A stretch of DNA of 19,098 bases from Bacilli bacterium (lineage in GTDB: Bacteria > Bacillota_I > Bacilli_A > RFN20 > CAG-826), in contig JAKSVY010000032.1 in NCBI GenBank assembly GCA_024413875.1, positions 1 to 19,098 of the forward strand, in the 5' to 3' direction. A program made the translations under genes and the position numbers. Shown here one piece after another: positions 1 through 7,525 of this stretch (position 1 is the stretch's first letter; each line of letters opens with the position of its first letter). The notes below the pieces were generated by a model that was not told the origin of the DNA, made no database searches, and was given only the letters and a program-made list of their open reading frames with translations.

Positions 1-3000
1 ACGTATGAACAAAATCATACATATATTGATATTTATAGGAATAATGAAGTTATATATTCTTCTGGAATTAATTATTCAAACAATATCCTTCAAAGTATTT
101 CTTTTAATAAAATCCAAAATATTTGGAATTATTCTTTTACATTCACCAATCAACAAATATCAATTACAGATGTTAATTCTGGGCAAGTTGTTTCTTTAAT
201 GAAATATTTATTAACTGGTTACGAGTATACCGATGAATATGGTTTATCGACATCAATTGTTATTAGTGATAATGAATCAACAGTGACTACTCCATATGGT
301 GAGGTTACAACATATAAATTTTATAATGGTTTAATTTATGAAATATTAAAAGACAATAGCATTAATTATTATGCTTTTGATAATAATAAATTAATAGTAA
401 ACTCCCACATTTATAATGAACCAAATAAAATAGGTGGTAGATTAACAAATTATGTTATTTACCAAAATGATTCAACACTTATTAACGACGAAACATTAAA
501 TACTTATCCTCTTCCAATTTATCAAAACGAAAGAGGGATTGTGTTTGAGTTTGATGAAACTGAAAAACTTACAAAAAGATTTGATTATAAAGGTAGAAAA
601 GGAGAGCCTGTTTCTACTGTAATTTATTATCAATTATATGATTTTGATGATTTTTTTGGGTATGTAAATTTCACAATCAATTTCTACACTTCATCCGGAA
701 GAAAATTACTAACAACATCTCCTACTATATCATATGGAGATTCTGTTACGGATGTTTGGCGTTTAGCGGTGCTTTCAGCAGTTACTGATGTTGATTATGA
801 TTATTTTGAAGTTGAAGTAATTGCTAGGGGATTTTATTCAAGAATATATCTTTATATTGATGCATATGTATGCTGTTTAGCTGATACATATAATTACCAA
901 AACAACAAATTGGTGTCATCTTTAACAAAAGGTGTCCCTCAATATATTTTTTATAATGATAAAGGTACTCCTATTGGAGATGGAAATTCGGTAGCGTCTT
1001 ACAATGACAAATCACAACTCATTTATCAATCAGATTTATTTGGAAATACGACTGAGTATAGCTATGATTCTAATAATCGTTTAATTTCATCAACGTTTAT
1101 TGGTGATAATTATAAAAAGGTTAAAAGCATTACTTATCCAAATAGTAACACAACTATCCAAAACGAGAACGAGATAAATAATTTATATCAAATAAATAAC
1201 GCTGGCTTGCTGATAACAAATAAAATATATGAAACTGACGAAGAATATCCATTTTTATCAAACACATATTCTTACAATGGTAGATGCTTGCTGCTATCAC
1301 AAAGTATCAACGGTTACCAAAATTTTTCATACAATTATAATAGCAACAACGATATTACATCATTAAACAACTACAGTTATACGTATGATAACCACCTTTT
1401 GAGTTCGGTTTCTTATTACAACACTTTTCTGGTTTCATATACTTATGATTCATTAAAAAGAGTAGTGACAAAACAATATCTAAATGGAACATATTCTTTT
1501 AGTTATGATAACAAAAATAGAATATCAACTATTCAATATAACAATGAAGATTTTATTCAATATACATATGATGATTATTTCGGAAGAGTAACTAGTATTA
1601 ATGAAGATGCTTTTATCTATGATGAGTTTTCAAATATAAAAACAATTTCAAATAGTGAATATACCAAGAGGAACATTATTGACTATAGAACAAATCAATT
1701 ATTTCAAAACATCGATATAGCTAATTCGAATTTAATTATAAGCGAAACATCGAATAATACTTCAAATGATTATGCTGACTTGGTTAATGAATTAATTGCA
1801 ACATCAGAATATTCAACATTTTTTAGAAGAAGAAAATTGGAAACCGTTGATGGAAATCTAGTTGATGGTTCATCAGCTTTAATCAATTCAATTAGCGGAG
1901 ATTTATCTTTAAACAATAATTATAATGATGGAATCGAATATAATTGTTTAGGAACAATGTCATATGTTAAATTGTTGAGTGATACTTTTTATTTTTTTGA
2001 ACTTGGTATTTTGGGTGAGCCAATACAAACATTGTTAATATACAAAAGCATCAAAGATGGAGATTATATCGAAATAGGTTTTAATGTATACCAAATTACT
2101 ATTCTGTTTTCAGAATCTTATACAAGATTAATAATTGGAGGATTGACCACATCATCATCCACTTCATTCGTTGATGGCTGTACCCATATAGTGGCTATCA
2201 ATATTGGTGATGCAAGCAATTCTGTTCAACTTATTGTTGACGGAAGCGTAGTGCTTTCATTAAATTATCAAAACATTTATTCCATTAACGATTTAAAAAT
2301 TGGCGAAGGGACTGAACTATTCGGGCTAATTTTAAATACATGTGACCATTGTTTTGATAATCAAACAATAATTGAAATTTATAACAATTATAGAAAAATC
2401 ATCCAAAAGCAAAGTGATAATTTATTTGGTAGTGTTCATTACCCAGCAATAACAACATCATCAACCTTACCGTTATCTAATTATGAATATTTTTCATTTG
2501 ATAAAACCTATAATTCTTCGTTTGGGAAGAAACCTTTATCAATAACATATCCATCAACTAATAGAGACGAAGACGGTGATTTTGTGTTTGATAAATCAAT
2601 AATGAGATATGTATATTCAACATTTAATAAAACATTGAAATATACAATTTCACGATATTCAAATGGAACCGCTTCATTTTTCGTTAAACCATTAGATGCA
2701 AATCAAGCCTTTATCAAACTTGGTATTTTAGAAATAGGTATAAATAATCAAAGAAAATTATATTTAAAAGTGGGCACTACAACTAGAACTAGTACATCAA
2801 CATTCTCTCAGAATAAGTATTATTCAATAGTTGCTACTTATTCATTTGTAACATCTACTAAATGTAATCTTGCTATTTATCTTGATGGAGTTTCTGCAAT
2901 TGTTTTATTAAATGCTACAACCTCTTCTTTAGTAGCGGTAACTATCCCAAGCGGAAAGTCATATATCAAAGATCTATGTTTTGCTAATAATGTTATTCCA

Positions 3001-4707
3001 TTATCTCAAATTAGTTCATTTATTAATAAATTCAAAAACAATGCTAGACATGTATCTTTTTGTAATTCCCTTAATCTAATTCAAAAAGAACAAATGCTTA
3101 ATGATAGTAGTGTTATTGTAGATTCAACATATACTTATCAAAGAGATGAACAAAATAATAAAAAAGAAAGAATCTCAATGATAAGAAAAGAAACCAGCGA
3201 ATTAACATTCGTTGAAACATATTCCTACGATGTGTTAGGAAGAGTTATATCAATGAATGATCGACTTCGTAATTCTTTTGCATATGATGAAAACTTCCAA
3301 TTATCTAATGCATCCATAGGCACACATATATATTCCTATGAATACAATGATAGAGGTAATATCATAAAAAAGACTATTGATGGTGAGTTAATTGATTTTA
3401 CTTATGATAATGTGCTTCTTGATAGATTATCTCAAGCTGGTTCTAAGAGTTTTACTTATTTTGCTAGTAACCCATTATTTGTTAGTCAAATTACCGATAA
3501 CGAGACAGCTATCACTCTTTCATATCAAGGAAGAAACCTTAAGACATATGAAATAGAAAATGATAAACAAATATCTTTCGAATATAACTATAACAATCTA
3601 AGAACCAAAAAGATTATTGTTCAAGGTGATGACATTACAACATATTCATATTATTATGATTTAAACAATAATTTAGTTAAACAAGTAAAAACAGATAATA
3701 ATTCTACTCAAGAAATAACCTTCCTAAGGGACTCATTGGGTCTATATGGATTTATTTACAATAATAATCAATATTTCTATATTAAAAATCTTTTAGGAAT
3801 CATTTATAAAATCATTGATATTAATGGAAATGAAGTAGTAAATTATGAGTATGACCCTTATGGAAAACTTATAAGCGCCACTGGTTCTTTATCAACATCA
3901 CTAGGAAGCATCAACCCATATATCTATAAAGAATATTATTATGATTTTGAAACGGAATTATATTATCTAAATTCAAGATATTATGATCCCGATATTTGTA
4001 GATTCATAAGTCCTGATAGTGTGGATTATTTAAATTCATCAAAGATTAATGGATTAAACCTTTATGCATACTGTAATAATGATCCAGTGAACTACTGTGA
4101 CCCTTCAGGACATTCTGCTGTCTTATTTGGTTTATTGATTACGTTTCCTCTATTGTTCACCCCTATAGGAGGACTTGTGGCTCAAATGGTGACTTCGGCA
4201 GGCTGCTACGCGGATATAGCATTTGCGGCCATCTGGAACAAAGATGTAAGAGAGGATATGAATGCTATCGGATGGAATCCTTTCAATTCAAATGAAAGTA
4301 AGGTTTTAAGCGCGTCTGCCGTGTCATTTTATAAGGGCATTCCAGTATTTATGGACCATAGAGAACGCTCGGGAACTTTTACGTTTATTCTTTTGGATAA
4401 AAATACTGAATATAGAGATGACGATGTTCCAAGCCAAATATTAAAACATGAGTATGGACACACATATCAGCAAATGATTTTAGGGCCGATCAGTTACCTA
4501 ATCAATGTTGGTTTGCCATCTTGGAAAATGTTTGGGAATTACAATAATTATTATGATCGCCCCATTGAAACTATGGCAGATATGTTTGGCGGGGCATCTG
4601 TTGGTGATCATGCACATACAATTGGCGAAAGATCTAAGGCTATAGCTCAACTTATAGTTGCTGGTCTATTTGGCCCAATACCAATTTCTTGGTTTTTCTT
4701 TCTTTAG
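1..4707 (+). CDS. RHS/YD-repeat protein with HEYGH zinc-peptidase tip (5' end outside window)
   Basis: The frame is open from base 1, giving 1568 visible residues, so the N terminus lies upstream and the ATG at 199 is internal. Visible in order: a possible beta-sandwich (about 610-880); YD repeats such as YSYDSNN and YTYDSLKR (about 885-1660); two jelly-roll, LamG-like regions (about 1840-2400 and 2490-3050), each with a strand-turn element LIVDG or IYLDG; a second YD block; and the RHS core (about 3840-4113) with YEYDPYGK, LNSRYYDP, RFISPD and NLYAYCNNDP, closing at DPSGH (4099-4113). The remaining ~197 residues form a variable tip: a hydrophobic stretch (about 4120-4200), HEYGH (4447-4461) and a downstream ETMAD (from 4567), the layout of an HExxH...E zincin. 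In this superfamily the core forms a shell around a C-terminal toxin. The metallopeptidase activity is inferred. The RHS assignment is very secure, the catalytic role moderate. Confidence 0.93.
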   Translation, partial: TYEQNHTYIDIYRNNEVIYSSGINYSNNILQSISFNKIQNIWNYSFTFTNQQISITDVNSGQVVSLMKYLLTGYEYTDEYGLSTSIVISDNESTVTTPYGEVTTYKFYNGLIYEILKDNSINYYAFDNNKLIVNSHIYNEPNKIGGRLTNYVIYQNDSTLINDETLNTYPLPIYQNERGIVFEFDETEKLTKRFDYKGRKGEPVSTVIYYQLYDFDDFFGYVNFTINFYTSSGRKLLTTSPTISYGDSVTDVWRLAVLSAVTDVDYDYFEVEVIARGFYSRIYLYIDAYVCCLADTYNYQNNKLVSSLTKGVPQYIFYNDKGTPIGDGNSVASYNDKSQLIYQSDLFGNTTEYSYDSNNRLISSTFIGDNYKKVKSITYPNSNTTIQNENEINNLYQINNAGLLITNKIYETDEEYPFLSNTYSYNGRCLLLSQSINGYQNFSYNYNSNNDITSLNNYSYTYDNHLLSSVSYYNTFLVSYTYDSLKRVVTKQYLNGTYSFSYDNKNRISTIQYNNEDFIQYTYDDYFGRVTSINEDAFIYDEFSNIKTISNSEYTKRNIIDYRTNQLFQNIDIANSNLIISETSNNTSNDYADLVNELIATSEYSTFFRRRKLETVDGNLVDGSSALINSISGDLSLNNNYNDGIEYNCLGTMSYVKLLSDTFYFFELGILGEPIQTLLIYKSIKDGDYIEIGFNVYQITILFSESYTRLIIGGLTTSSSTSFVDGCTHIVAINIGDASNSVQLIVDGSVVLSLNYQNIYSINDLKIGEGTELFGLILNTCDHCFDNQTIIEIYNNYRKIIQKQSDNLFGSVHYPAITTSSTLPLSNYEYFSFDKTYNSSFGKKPLSITYPSTNRDEDGDFVFDKSIMRYVYSTFNKTLKYTISRYSNGTASFFVKPLDANQAFIKLGILEIGINNQRKLYLKVGTTTRTSTSTFSQNKYYSIVATYSFVTSTKCNLAIYLDGVSAIVLLNATTSSLVAVTIPSGKSYIKDLCFANNVIPLSQISSFINKFKNNARHVSFCNSLNLIQKEQMLNDSSVIVDSTYTYQRDEQNNKKERISMIRKETSELTFVETYSYDVLGRVISMNDRLRNSFAYDENFQLSNASIGTHIYSYEYNDRGNIIKKTIDGELIDFTYDNVLLDRLSQAGSKSFTYFASNPLFVSQITDNETAITLSYQGRNLKTYEIENDKQISFEYNYNNLRTKKIIVQGDDITTYSYYYDLNNNLVKQVKTDNNSTQEITFLRDSLGLYGFIYNNNQYFYIKNLLGIIYKIIDINGNEVVNYEYDPYGKLISATGSLSTSLGSINPYIYKEYYYDFETELYYLNSRYYDPDICRFISPDSVDYLNSSKINGLNLYAYCNNDPVNYCDPSGHSAVLFGLLITFPLLFTPIGGLVAQMVTSAGCYADIAFAAIWNKDVREDMNAIGWNPFNSNESKVLSASAVSFYKGIPVFMDHRERSGTFTFILLDKNTEYRDDDVPSQILKHEYGHTYQQMILGPISYLINVGLPSWKMFGNYNNYYDRPIETMADMFGGASVGDHAHTIGERSKAIAQLIVAGLFGPIPISWFFFL
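4114..4704 (+). other. Variable C-terminal tip: putative membrane-associated zincin toxin domain
   Basis: The tip starts directly after DPSGH. It has a hydrophobic segment rich in L, F and I, a mixed region with tryptophans, then KHEYGHTYQ followed by the hydrophobic stretch LGPISYLINVGLPSW, and later RPIETMADMFGG. HExxH supplies two zinc ligands and the catalytic glutamate; the glutamate of ETMAD is a plausible third ligand. The end (PISWFFFL) is again very hydrophobic. Hand-counted GC over 4141-4620 is about 40%, against about 26% over 3781-4080 in the core. From memory, similar HEYGH/LGP..L..GIPS sequences occur in small unannotated membrane-linked proteins and in other RHS tips; this recollection could not be checked. 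Confidence 0.65.
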
Positions 4708-4710
4708 GAG
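4706..4710 (+). promoter_or_regulatory. Ribosome-binding site overlapping the RHS stop codon
   Basis: AGGAG includes the last two bases of the RHS TAG stop and lies 5 nt before the ATG at 4716. It fixes the lipoprotein start there rather than at the earlier in-frame ATG at 4689, and implies translational coupling of the two proteins. Confidence 0.7.
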
Positions 4711-4715
4711 TAATT

Positions 4716-5138
4716 ATGAAAATTAAAAATATTGTTATTCCATTTTTGTTTATTTCAATTCTTGGTTCTTGTGGGAATTGGAAGACAAAAATGATTGAAG
4801 AGTATTCTAACGTTGCTAATTATATTGGCTGCGTTGTTGAAATTACAAATTTCAATGTTACTGAAACGGTGTGCTATATTGGTTTTAACTCAATATCATA
4901 CATGGACAGGAACTTGATTGGTGGTTTTATCACTAAAGATATGTATGATATTTCTATTAATAATGGTTTTGATTTTAGCGGCAAGAGCAAAACCTTTATA
5001 AGAATATGCCCCCATATTTATTTTGATGGAGGTTCTTTTCCAATTTGTTCACTCGAGAGTGTAGATAGAAAAGAAATCTATCTCCCGTCGGAATATGGAC
5101 TTATATCTATTAGAGAATGGGCAAAAAAAGTTAAATAA
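4716..5138 (+). CDS. Small cysteine-containing lipoprotein, candidate immunity protein to the RHS tip
   Basis: This 140-residue protein starts with MKIKN, a hydrophobic signal segment and a lipobox LGSC with the lipidated cysteine at residue 19, so it should be exported and anchored on the outer face of the membrane. The mature part has four more cysteines (39, 53, 98, 111), which would allow two disulfides, and appears beta-rich. I recognise no family. An AGGAG overlapping the RHS stop places it in tight coupling with the toxin-like tip. Small ORFs directly after RHS tips are usually the cognate immunity genes, so that is the leading inference. An outward-facing lipoprotein fits a toxin acting at or outside the membrane. 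An alternative is an unrelated surface lipoprotein or a delivery accessory factor. Its GC (about 30% in one 60-nt row) is below that of the tip. Confidence 0.8.
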   Translation: MKIKNIVIPFLFISILGSCGNWKTKMIEEYSNVANYIGCVVEITNFNVTETVCYIGFNSISYMDRNLIGGFITKDMYDISINNGFDFSGKSKTFIRICPHIYFDGGSFPICSLESVDRKEIYLPSEYGLISIREWAKKVK

Positions 5139-5290
5139 CTTTGCAAATACCCATACAATCTTTGCTGGCCAAGTAAACTAAATAGAAATACGGGCATTGG
5201 GTTCAGTTCTTTTCTTCATATCATTCTTATTTCTATTTAAATCTGTAGCTTTTTAGTGTTTGGGGCATTTTCCCTTAATTCAGAGAGTCT
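5139..5290. other. Convergent intergenic spacer with a 12-bp inverted repeat
   Basis: About 150 bases lie between the lipoprotein gene (plus) and the membrane-protein gene (minus). I see no ORF and no clear U-tailed terminator on either strand. The only structure is a perfect 12-bp inverted repeat, TAAATAGAAATA at 5179-5190 and its complement at 5228-5239, with a 37-nt interior. It is AT-only apart from one G:C pair, so it may be weak. Confidence 0.4.
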
Positions 5291-6046
5291 TTATTGTTGC
5301 ACATTTTCATTATCATTAATGTTGGAAGTATTTGAGGTAGGAGTCTTGACCACTTGGTCAACAGAGGCTCCTCCTTTTGTTAATGGGAGATCATTTCCAG
5401 TAACATCTTCAAGTGATTTATTAAAGACAGTTTTTGACAATTTCCAAATTCTAAAGTCTCTTGCGATATATGCTTGAACACATACAAAGAACCAAATTCC
5501 TCCAATGATCATTGTGAAGAAGAAGATATATGCTGGAATGGCTTTAACTTCAAAGTGAGGTTTAGCTAGTAATGGGAAACCAGATATTAACTTCATTCCG
5601 AAGAATACTCCATACCGAGGATCTTTAAGATTATAAATGAAGAATAATGTAGTCCATCCTTCTCCACCTTTAGTTACAACTTCTTCTCCGACAGCAGTGC
5701 CATAATCATGAAGATTAATTAAATGTCCATAAGAAGCAGAACATATAAAGTAGATAGCAGCGCCTGATGCAAGGATTACCACAGGAATCCAAGACTTCTT
5801 AAAGAAGTATCTAATATTCTTTCTATAACCATATCTACGAAGTTTATTTGGTTTATTAATAACTCCAGTAGTAACAACGTTATAAAGCATATCATCAGCT
5901 TTTTTGCCTTGGAATCTCATAATCTTTTTAACAAGTATTCCTAAGAATCCCGCGAAGACAAAGAGAAGAACGAAGGCGAGGAGTAAACAAATGATTAAAC
6001 GCTTATCATTGTCTGTTAATTGAATCATTAAAAGGTTCATCATCAT
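5291..6046 (-). CDS. Three-pass membrane protein of unknown function
   Basis: The product has 251 residues, with hydrophobic segments at about 17-39, 86-102 and 170-190. A basic loop follows the first segment (KKIMRFQGKK and RRYGYRKN), and a mostly hydrophilic stretch of about 65 residues lies between the second and third segments. The C-terminal ~55 residues are polar, rich in N, T and D, and probably unstructured. I recognise no family. AAGGAG at 6055-6050 precedes three consecutive ATG codons by 3, 6 and 9 nt, so initiation may be at the second or third (6043 or 6040). The start lies inside the 3' end of the upstream gene, a 41-bp overlap at most, which argues for co-translation and a shared complex or pathway. 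Reality as a gene is well supported; function is unknown. Confidence 0.8.
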   Translation of the reverse strand: MMMNLLMIQLTDNDKRLIICLLLAFVLLFVFAGFLGILVKKIMRFQGKKADDMLYNVVTTGVINKPNKLRRYGYRKNIRYFFKKSWIPVVILASGAAIYFICSASYGHLINLHDYGTAVGEEVVTKGGEGWTTLFFIYNLKDPRYGVFFGMKLISGFPLLAKPHFEVKAIPAYIFFFTMIIGGIWFFVCVQAYIARDFRIWKLSKTVFNKSLEDVTGNDLPLTKGGASVDQVVKTPTSNTSNINDNENVQQ

Positions 6047-6485
6047 TTACTCCTTCCGCAGTAGATTCTAAAAATAAAGGCTCAGGTTGAGCATCGATTG
6101 CTTGTGGTTGAGTAGGGTTAGGAATTTGTTGATTTTGTTGAGCAGCTTGTTGTGCAAAAAACGCTGCTAAATCATTTGGATTAACATAAATACTTTGGTT
6201 AATAACTGTGCTTGTATTATTTGTAGTGGTGTTATTTTGAACTGGTTGATTAGCTGTTTCTTCAAGTGCTTTTTGTTTACCTTCAAGAATCTTTTTAGCT
6301 TCTTTATCTTCTGGCAAGTCTCCTAATGGGTCACCACCAGTAAAGAAAACAATCGCACTTTTAATTCCCATAATAAGGAATGAGATTAAAAGATAAACCA
6401 TATAAATAACAACGAAAAGAAGTATGAATGGTAGTAAAACCACATACAATACACCTTTACCAAATGTTTTTAAAAATTCCGTCAT
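6006..6485 (-). CDS. Membrane-anchored protein with Q/N-rich tail, unknown function
   Basis: The product has 159 residues. A strongly hydrophobic region at about residues 11-40 could form one long or two short membrane segments, followed by an amphipathic stretch and an acidic/basic linker (LPEDKEAKKILEGKQ). Residues 78-135 are low-complexity and rich in Q and N, and the very C terminus is acidic. No enzyme motif is visible. AAGGA lies 7 nt before the ATG. It is the middle gene of a minus-strand trio: 35 bases after the gene starting at 7423, and overlapping the next gene. The polar tail may act as a flexible tether or interaction region, but this is only inference. Confidence 0.78.
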   Translation of the reverse strand: MTEFLKTFGKGVLYVVLLPFILLFVVIYMVYLLISFLIMGIKSAIVFFTGGDPLGDLPEDKEAKKILEGKQKALEETANQPVQNNTTTNNTSTVINQSIYVNPNDLAAFFAQQAAQQNQQIPNPTQPQAIDAQPEPLFLESTAEGVNDDEPFNDSINRQ

Positions 6486-6520
6486 TTTTATTTCCTTGTG
6501 GTATTTATTTTACTTTTAGA

Positions 6521-7423
6521 TTATTTCTTAATCAAGAAAGAAACAATAATAATACTAATATTGTTTGTTAGAGGGAATAAACCAATCAAAACAAAACTTG
6601 TTGGATCATTAATCATTGGGTAAAACACTGCAAATAAAATAATGGATAAAATCACACTTCCACCCAACACAATTAGTGATGGAATGAGTTTTGATTTTAT
6701 GAAAACAACAAATGATGCAATTGTGAAATATAAACTAATGAAAATCGCCACAAAAGCGCCACTTAAATAGCGGAAAGTAAACCCTAATGCAATGAATAAG
6801 AAACCGACAGAAATTAGCGGTAGAACCCAGTTATTTTTAATATTTTGAGCAGGTTCTATATTCATTCTTCTAATCTCATTGGCGATGACAATATAAGATA
6901 AACCAACTTGGATTAATGAAATGGCGAAAATGATAGTTGGGATGAAGTAATTTACATATGATTCAGGCCCAACATTAAACAATGTTTTTGCGGTCTCAAT
7001 AAAGTTTGTTGCATATATTACATTTAATAAAGGAATAAGGGCATAGGTAATTCCGGTTTGAAGAAATGCCGCTATCGCGATTGAATATATTCCGTTTACT
7101 TTCTTCTTTGAGAGTAAACCAAAAATAAAACCGGTTATTATTGATGGGACAACATAGAAGATTGTGTATTCCATGTTCCACATAGTGGCAACCATTGATA
7201 ATCCTATCGTTGCAACCGCGTAGATTGGATAGTATCTATTTTTGCAGAATAAAGTAACGACAGTAGAAGTTAAAGGAAGAATAATAATAAAGAAAACAGA
7301 CACGATAGGAACGACCGCTCCTATAAGTGTAGATATGACTGAAATGACAATATTGATCGCTGCCATTATCGCCATAAAAGTGATGTTTTGAATAAGGGTT
7401 TCCTTTTTACTAAACAAATACAT
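6521..7423 (-). CDS. Multi-pass membrane protein, YybS (DUF2232)-like or ECF S-component-like
   Basis: The product has 300 residues, most of them in about eight hydrophobic segments with short polar loops (CKNRYYP, LSKKKVNG, ANEIRRMNIEP). The N-terminal architecture, a short basic leader before a long run of membrane helices with a YAVATIG-type segment, resembles DUF2232/YybS proteins and energy-coupling-factor substrate-binding components. I cannot separate these without a profile search, and no ECF ATPase or T component is in the window. The start at 7423 has no Shine-Dalgarno sequence. A perfect TATAAT at 7435-7430 on the minus strand sits 6 nt ahead of the ATG, suggesting a leaderless message. 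It is the first gene of the membrane trio. Confidence 0.75.
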   Translation of the reverse strand: MYLFSKKETLIQNITFMAIMAAINIVISVISTLIGAVVPIVSVFFIIILPLTSTVVTLFCKNRYYPIYAVATIGLSMVATMWNMEYTIFYVVPSIITGFIFGLLSKKKVNGIYSIAIAAFLQTGITYALIPLLNVIYATNFIETAKTLFNVGPESYVNYFIPTIIFAISLIQVGLSYIVIANEIRRMNIEPAQNIKNNWVLPLISVGFLFIALGFTFRYLSGAFVAIFISLYFTIASFVVFIKSKLIPSLIVLGGSVILSIILFAVFYPMINDPTSFVLIGLFPLTNNISIIIVSFLIKK

Positions 7424-7429
7424 AACTAA

Positions 7430-7435
7430 ATTATA
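7430..7435 (-). promoter_or_regulatory. Possible -10 box for a leaderless transcript of the membrane trio
   Basis: A perfect TATAAT (minus strand) ends 6 nt before the ATG at 7423, so transcription would start at or next to the start codon. No purine-rich ribosome-binding site is present. No good -35 is found at 17 nt; TTGGGA is at 20 nt. AT-rich sequence can produce this by chance. Confidence 0.3.
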
Positions 7436-7510
7436 GAAGAAAAATAGGAATTTATTCCCAATGTTTTATTATTTTTGTCATTTTTTTCTAAAACCTACCT
7501 ATTTATAATA

Positions 7511-7517
7511 AAAGGAG
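7511..7517 (+). promoter_or_regulatory. Ribosome-binding site deciding the start of the thioredoxin-like lipoprotein
   Basis: AAAGGAG lies 8 nt before the ATG at 7526 and only 2 nt before the in-frame ATG at 7520. It favours MKKII as the N terminus, which is also a proper signal peptide, rather than the far-upstream ATG at 7475. Confidence 0.7.
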
Positions 7518-7525
7518 ATATGAGT

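Noticed and set aside
5..199. 64-codon ORF before the RHS frame
   Set aside because: It lies in a different frame from the RHS sequence, which is itself open from base 1 with matching composition. It has no ribosome-binding site and is a shadow.
5196..5215. tRNA T-arm-like GGTTCA sequence
   Set aside because: No matching acceptor stem, anticodon arm or CCA is found around it.
7504..7509. TATAAT as -10 of the thioredoxin-like lipoprotein gene
   Set aside because: A start about 7 nt downstream would fall inside the ribosome-binding site at 7511-7517, leaving it unusable.
7475..7525. Longer start for the thioredoxin-like lipoprotein
   Set aside because: It would place 17 residues before a perfect signal peptide, and the AAAGGAG at 7511-7517 serves the ATG at 7526.
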